A stretch of DNA of 64,000 nt, from positions 20,618-84,617 of the forward strand of contig CAZSOU010000001.1 of NCBI GenBank assembly GCA_964608595.1, given 5' to 3'. Both the position numbers and the translations under genes were made by a program. The notes under the pieces were generated by a model. The model searched no databases, had not been told where the DNA came from, and saw only the letters and a program-made list of their open reading frames with translations. The DNA is from Oleiagrimonas sp964608595 (GTDB taxonomy: Bacteria > Pseudomonadota > Gammaproteobacteria > Xanthomonadales > Rhodanobacteraceae). Shown here piece after piece: positions 60,716 through 64,000 of the stretch (position 1 is the first letter of the stretch; each line of letters begins with the position of its first letter).

Positions 60716-62872
60716 ATGCAACATCGTCGCTGGATTCTCGCCGCTGCCATCGTGTGTGCGCTCAGCGCCTGTTCGTCGCCCAACGACGCACAGGGGCCGA
60801 ATGCCGCGTCCTCGTCACCGGATCCGTCGCAGTCGGCCGCGACCGCTTCTTCGGGCGCCATGAACGACTCGGCGCCGGCATCGGCCTCCACGGCTGCGGT
60901 CAGCGGCGTGGACATGAGTGCGATCGACAAATCGGTCAACCCCGGCGACAACTTCTACAAGTACGCCAACGGCAATTGGTACAAGAACGCCGAGATCCCG
61001 AACGATCGCTCCAGCGTGGGCACGTTCCTGACGGTGTACAAGAAAACCCAGAAGCACATCACCGACATCATCAAGAATGCAGCCGACAGCCACCCGCCCG
61101 CCGGCAGCAACAAGGCGAAAATCGCCGACTACTACACCGCCTACATGGATACGCAGGCCATCGAAAAACACGGCCTGAAACCGCTCCAGCCCGAGCTTGA
61201 CGCCATCGACGGCATCCAGTCGCGCGAGGACCTCGCCAAGGTTCTCGGCAGCCGCTTGCGTCAGGATGTCGATCCGATCAATGCCACCGATTTCCATACC
61301 AGCAACCTGTTCGGCCTGTTCGTGGCCCAGGGTCTGACCGATCCGTCACACAACATCGCCTATCTGCTGCAAGGCGGCCTGACGATGCCCAGCCGCGACT
61401 ATTACCTGTCCGACAACAAGTCCATGGCGGGTTACCGCGACAAGTACAAAACCTACATCGCCGACCTGCTCAAACAGGCCGGCGTCCAGGATGCCGACGC
61501 TGCCGCCAAACGCGTATTCGACCTGGAAATGAAAATCGCCAAGGCGCAGGAAAGCCTCATCGCCAGCCAGGACGTGCACAGCGCCAACAACCTCTGGTCG
61601 CAGGCGGATTTCGACAGCAAGGCGCCGGGCCTGGATTGGAGCACGTATTTCAAGGCCGCCGGCCTGTCGGATCAGAAAGTGATCGACGCGTGGCAGCCGG
61701 ATGCCATCAAGGCGCTGTCCAAACTCGTTGCCGACGCACCACTTGAGTCCTGGAAAGACCTGCTGACCTTCCACACGCTGGATCACTACGCGTCGCTGCT
61801 GCCGAAGAAATACGCCGATCTGGCGTTTGACTTCCATGGCAAGACCCTGAACGGCGTGCCGCAGCAACGCGAACGCTCCAAGCGTGCCGTGGCCTCGACC
61901 AGCAGCAACCTCGGCTTTGCGGTCGGCAAGCTGTATGTCGACAAATACTTCTCGCCCGAAGCCAAGCAGCAAGTCCAGCAGATGGTGCAGAATCTCATCG
62001 CCGCCTTCCACACGCGCCTGAAAACGTTGGACTGGATGACGCCGGAGACCCGCAAGAAAGCGGCCGCCAAGCTGGACACCCTCAAGGTCGCTGTCGGCTA
62101 TCCGGACAACTGGCCGTCCTACGACGGCCTGGAAATCACCAATGACGATCCGCTGACCAATGCCATCAACATTTCCAGGTTTCATTACCAGAAACGTCTG
62201 GACGTGCTGGGCAAGCCGGTCGATCGCGACCATTGGTGGATGACGCCGCAACTGGTGAACGCCATCAACTTGCCGCTGGAAAATGAGCTGCAATTCCCTG
62301 CCGGCATCCTGCAACCGCCGTTCTTCAACCCGAATGCCGATGCCGCACACAACTATGGCGCCATTGGCGCCGTGATCGGGCACGAAATCAGCCACAGCTT
62401 CGACAACATGGGTTCGCAGTTTGATGCCGAAGGGCGCATGAACAACTGGTGGACCAAGGCCGATGCCAAGCAGTTCGAAGAAAAGACGGACAAACTGATC
62501 AAGCAGTTCGACCAGTACGTCGCCCTGCCCGGCCTGCACCTGAGCGGCAAGCAGACACTGGGCGAAAACATTGCCGACGTGTCCGGTCTGACCATCGCCT
62601 ACGTGGCGTATCACAAGTCGCTCGACGGCAAGAAAGCGCCGGTCATCGACGGCCTCACCGGCGACCAGCGCTTCTTCCTGTCGTTTGCACAGACCTGGCA
62701 ATCGAAGATGCGCCCGGCGGCCCTGCGCCAGCGCGTCAAGACCGACGTTCACGCGCCTGGTCAGTTCCGCGCCGAAACCGTGCGCAACCTCGATGCCTGG
62801 TACAAGGCCTTCGACATCCAGCCGGATGCCAAGCTGTACCTGAAGCCGGACCAGCGCGTGCAAATCTGGTAA
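60716..62872 (+). CDS. pepO: M13 family zinc metallopeptidase, lipoprotein (PepO type)
   Basis: A 718-residue endopeptidase of the neprilysin family. It begins with a lipoprotein signal (lipobox LSAC, about residue 19) and a disordered Ser/Ala/Pro linker, so it is anchored on the periplasmic or outer face. The catalytic site reads VIGHEISHSFDNMGSQFD (HExxH, about residue 555), with the third ligand in ENIADVSGL. The conserved QPPFFNPNADAAHNYGAIGA precedes it and the C-terminal end is DQRVQIW, close to the family CxxW without the cysteine. It likely cleaves oligopeptides in the periplasm. GGAG precedes the ATG at good spacing. Confidence 0.94.
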   Translation: MQHRRWILAAAIVCALSACSSPNDAQGPNAASSSPDPSQSAATASSGAMNDSAPASASTAAVSGVDMSAIDKSVNPGDNFYKYANGNWYKNAEIPNDRSSVGTFLTVYKKTQKHITDIIKNAADSHPPAGSNKAKIADYYTAYMDTQAIEKHGLKPLQPELDAIDGIQSREDLAKVLGSRLRQDVDPINATDFHTSNLFGLFVAQGLTDPSHNIAYLLQGGLTMPSRDYYLSDNKSMAGYRDKYKTYIADLLKQAGVQDADAAAKRVFDLEMKIAKAQESLIASQDVHSANNLWSQADFDSKAPGLDWSTYFKAAGLSDQKVIDAWQPDAIKALSKLVADAPLESWKDLLTFHTLDHYASLLPKKYADLAFDFHGKTLNGVPQQRERSKRAVASTSSNLGFAVGKLYVDKYFSPEAKQQVQQMVQNLIAAFHTRLKTLDWMTPETRKKAAAKLDTLKVAVGYPDNWPSYDGLEITNDDPLTNAINISRFHYQKRLDVLGKPVDRDHWWMTPQLVNAINLPLENELQFPAGILQPPFFNPNADAAHNYGAIGAVIGHEISHSFDNMGSQFDAEGRMNNWWTKADAKQFEEKTDKLIKQFDQYVALPGLHLSGKQTLGENIADVSGLTIAYVAYHKSLDGKKAPVIDGLTGDQRFFLSFAQTWQSKMRPAALRQRVKTDVHAPGQFRAETVRNLDAWYKAFDIQPDAKLYLKPDQRVQIW

Positions 62873-62895
62873 ATCCCGATCCACGCCTGATCGTG

Positions 62896-62930
62896 AACGC
62901 CCCGCGACGCACCTGCTTCGCGGGGCGTTT
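62896..62930 (+). terminator. Terminator-like hairpin after pepO
   Basis: The stem AACGCCCCGCG pairs exactly with CGCGGGGCGTT across 12 bases and is followed by TTTG only. It begins 23 bases after the pepO stop. The stem is strong but the T-run is short, so termination may be partial. Confidence 0.65.
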
Positions 62931-62998
62931 GCGTATCGGGACTCTCCGCAACCACCCGTACGCGGCCACCAAGCGACCATGACCATCATGACCTTGGT

Positions 62999-63073
62999 GC
63001 AGGAGCCTGCCCCTGCTGCGATAACCTGATCATGCGCATAACCGGACCATCGCCAGCGAGGCGGACTCCTGCA
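62999..63073. repeat. Pair of inverted REP-like sequences
   Basis: GCAGGAGCCTGCCCCTGCTG (continuing CGATAACC) at 63000 faces, on the complement strand, GCAGGAGTCCGCCTCGCTGG (continuing CGATGG) ending near 63050. The outer TGCAGGAG/CTCCTGCA arms are exact. It is a diverged relative of the REP-like units at 4845 and 13156. It lies between the convergent pepO and porin genes. Confidence 0.5.
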
Positions 63074-63145
63074 CGTCAGGAATCACGGATGAGAGGACGC
63101 TTTTCAGACGTTTCCTGCAACGGCAAGGTGGTTTTTCGAAGTGAG

Positions 63146-64000
63146 CTAGAACTTCACTTCGCCCCACAAGCCGATTTCGTCGGTGCGCAGGTCGGCCACG
63201 TGCGGAGGCAGCGGCATGTCGGCGCTGCGTTCGCGCTTGTCGTGCTTGTAGACGGCGGCCAGCTTGAAACCCTTGGTCACCTGGAATTGCACGCCGGCGT
63301 TGTAGTAGGTGTCGGTTGCCTGCGGATCAATGTCCTTGCTGAGATCGGCGCGGTCGTAACGCGCGAACACCGCGACCGAATCGGACAAGGGCGCGCTGGC
63401 CCACACCGACCAGCCCGAGGACTTGTCGGCCACCGGTTCGAGCACGGTATTCCAGTTGCTGGCGCGGAAGTACTCGCCACCCAACCGCCAGCCGTCACGC
63501 GCCCAGGCCACCATCAGGTCGGCACGAGTGGCGGTGTGCTCGGCCGGCATGGTCTGCGTCTCCTCGCCACGCTTGCCGCTGTAACCGCCCAGGGCAACGA
63601 TCATGCCCTCCACCGGCGTGAATCCGACACGCGCGGCGACATCCACGCCCTTGCCGCGCGTGGCGTGCTTGTAGCCGGCGCCGTTGACCACGGATACCGC
63701 GTAGTTGAGGCGCTCACCCGTCCCCAACTTGCCGCCCAGGTGCAGGCCCCAGTCGGCCGAGTTGCCGTACTTGAGGCGATCGACCAGCGTCTTTTCGACA
63801 AAACGAAGACCGTAATAGTCCTCGACCAGACCGATCCATGGCGTGCCCGCCGAGCCGATGCGCAACACCGCGGCATCGGAAAGGTGTCCCTCGACATAAG
63901 CCTTCTTGACGAACAGGTTGGTTTCGCCGTCGTTGCTGACGTAATTGAAATCGGTGGTCAGGTGCAACGACCAGATGTCGTCGAGCTGGTGGTCGACGCC
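63146..64000 (-). CDS. Phosphate-selective porin OprO/OprP family, C-terminal part
   Basis: The last 284 residues of an outer-membrane beta-barrel; the start lies beyond the window end. Alternating strand sequence with aromatic girdles, the turn VGFTPVEGMIVALGGYSGKR, GGEYFRASNWN and the C-terminal strand TDEIGLWGEVKF ending in phenylalanine are typical of OprO/OprP-type trimeric porins that take up phosphate or polyphosphate. Specificity cannot be read from this half. No pho regulator or transporter gene is visible here. Confidence 0.82.
   Translation of the reverse strand, partial: GVDHQLDDIWSLHLTTDFNYVSNDGETNLFVKKAYVEGHLSDAAVLRIGSAGTPWIGLVEDYYGLRFVEKTLVDRLKYGNSADWGLHLGGKLGTGERLNYAVSVVNGAGYKHATRGKGVDVAARVGFTPVEGMIVALGGYSGKRGEETQTMPAEHTATRADLMVAWARDGWRLGGEYFRASNWNTVLEPVADKSSGWSVWASAPLSDSVAVFARYDRADLSKDIDPQATDTYYNAGVQFQVTKGFKLAAVYKHDKRERSADMPLPPHVADLRTDEIGLWGEVKF

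Noticed and set aside
1..64000. CRISPR arrays, insertion sequences with transposase, prophage genes, rRNA
   Set aside because: No regular spaced repeats, transposase or phage structural motifs, or rRNA sequence were seen on reading both strands.

Overview
The window is a dense, GC-rich bacterial chromosome segment. It looks like a gammaproteobacterium of the Xanthomonadales (Lysobacterales), most likely the Rhodanobacteraceae. That placement is inference from gene content and order: an enterobacterial-style queG/nnr-tsaE-amiC-mutL block, mrcB with a UB2H domain, relA next to hrpA, tamA-tamB, a GH17-GT2 glucan synthase, an endonuclease-type MutL, REP-like palindromes and a CCA-encoding tRNA. 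No ribosomal RNA is present to confirm it.

Layout. 1-4.8 kb: the end of an acyl-CoA ligase, a PilZ protein, then scpA-scpB-rluB-arsC (chromosome condensation, rRNA modification, a glutaredoxin-like arsenate reductase). 4.8-7.1 kb: a MITE-like element, then an aminotransferase and an omega-amidase that probably act together. 7.2-9.4 kb: tRNA-Arg(CCT) and an asparagine-synthetase-like protein with no glutaminase cysteine. 9.4-16.8 kb: an ALDH7-type aldehyde dehydrogenase, an SDR oxidoreductase, a small membrane protein, pyrD, murB, a membrane-bound diguanylate cyclase and a glutathione peroxidase. 16.8-23.5 kb: a fosmidomycin-type exporter, a BaxI_1 membrane protein, an Ivy-type lysozyme-inhibitor lipoprotein, an FKBP isomerase, an enoyl-CoA hydratase, a flavoprotein and a DUF1684 protein. 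23.6-30.2 kb: mutL, amiC, tsaE, nnr and the divergent queG. 30.3-37.2 kb: an MFS transporter, a TPR lipoprotein, mrcB and a two-domain glycosyltransferase.

37.2-43 kb is an orphan type VI secretion cargo module: vgrG, a Tle4-like lipase and a Tli4-like immunity protein. The lipase and immunity genes are clearly richer in A+T than their surroundings. A 100-bp decayed copy of part of vgrG lies on the far side of the module. 43-64 kb: a TPR membrane protein, relA, hrpA, an ndvB-like glucan synthase, tamA-tamB, mtfA, an M13 metallopeptidase lipoprotein and the end of a phosphate-type porin.

Three copies (142, 81 and 143 bp) of one inverted-repeat element are scattered through the window. They share an 18-bp end and are flanked by apparent 4-bp direct repeats, so this looks like a non-autonomous mobile element carrying an internal REP-like hairpin pair. 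A second, simpler REP family sits in at least three other gaps. The element family and the rearranged T6SS module are the most interesting parts of the window; the rest is mainly conserved housekeeping.
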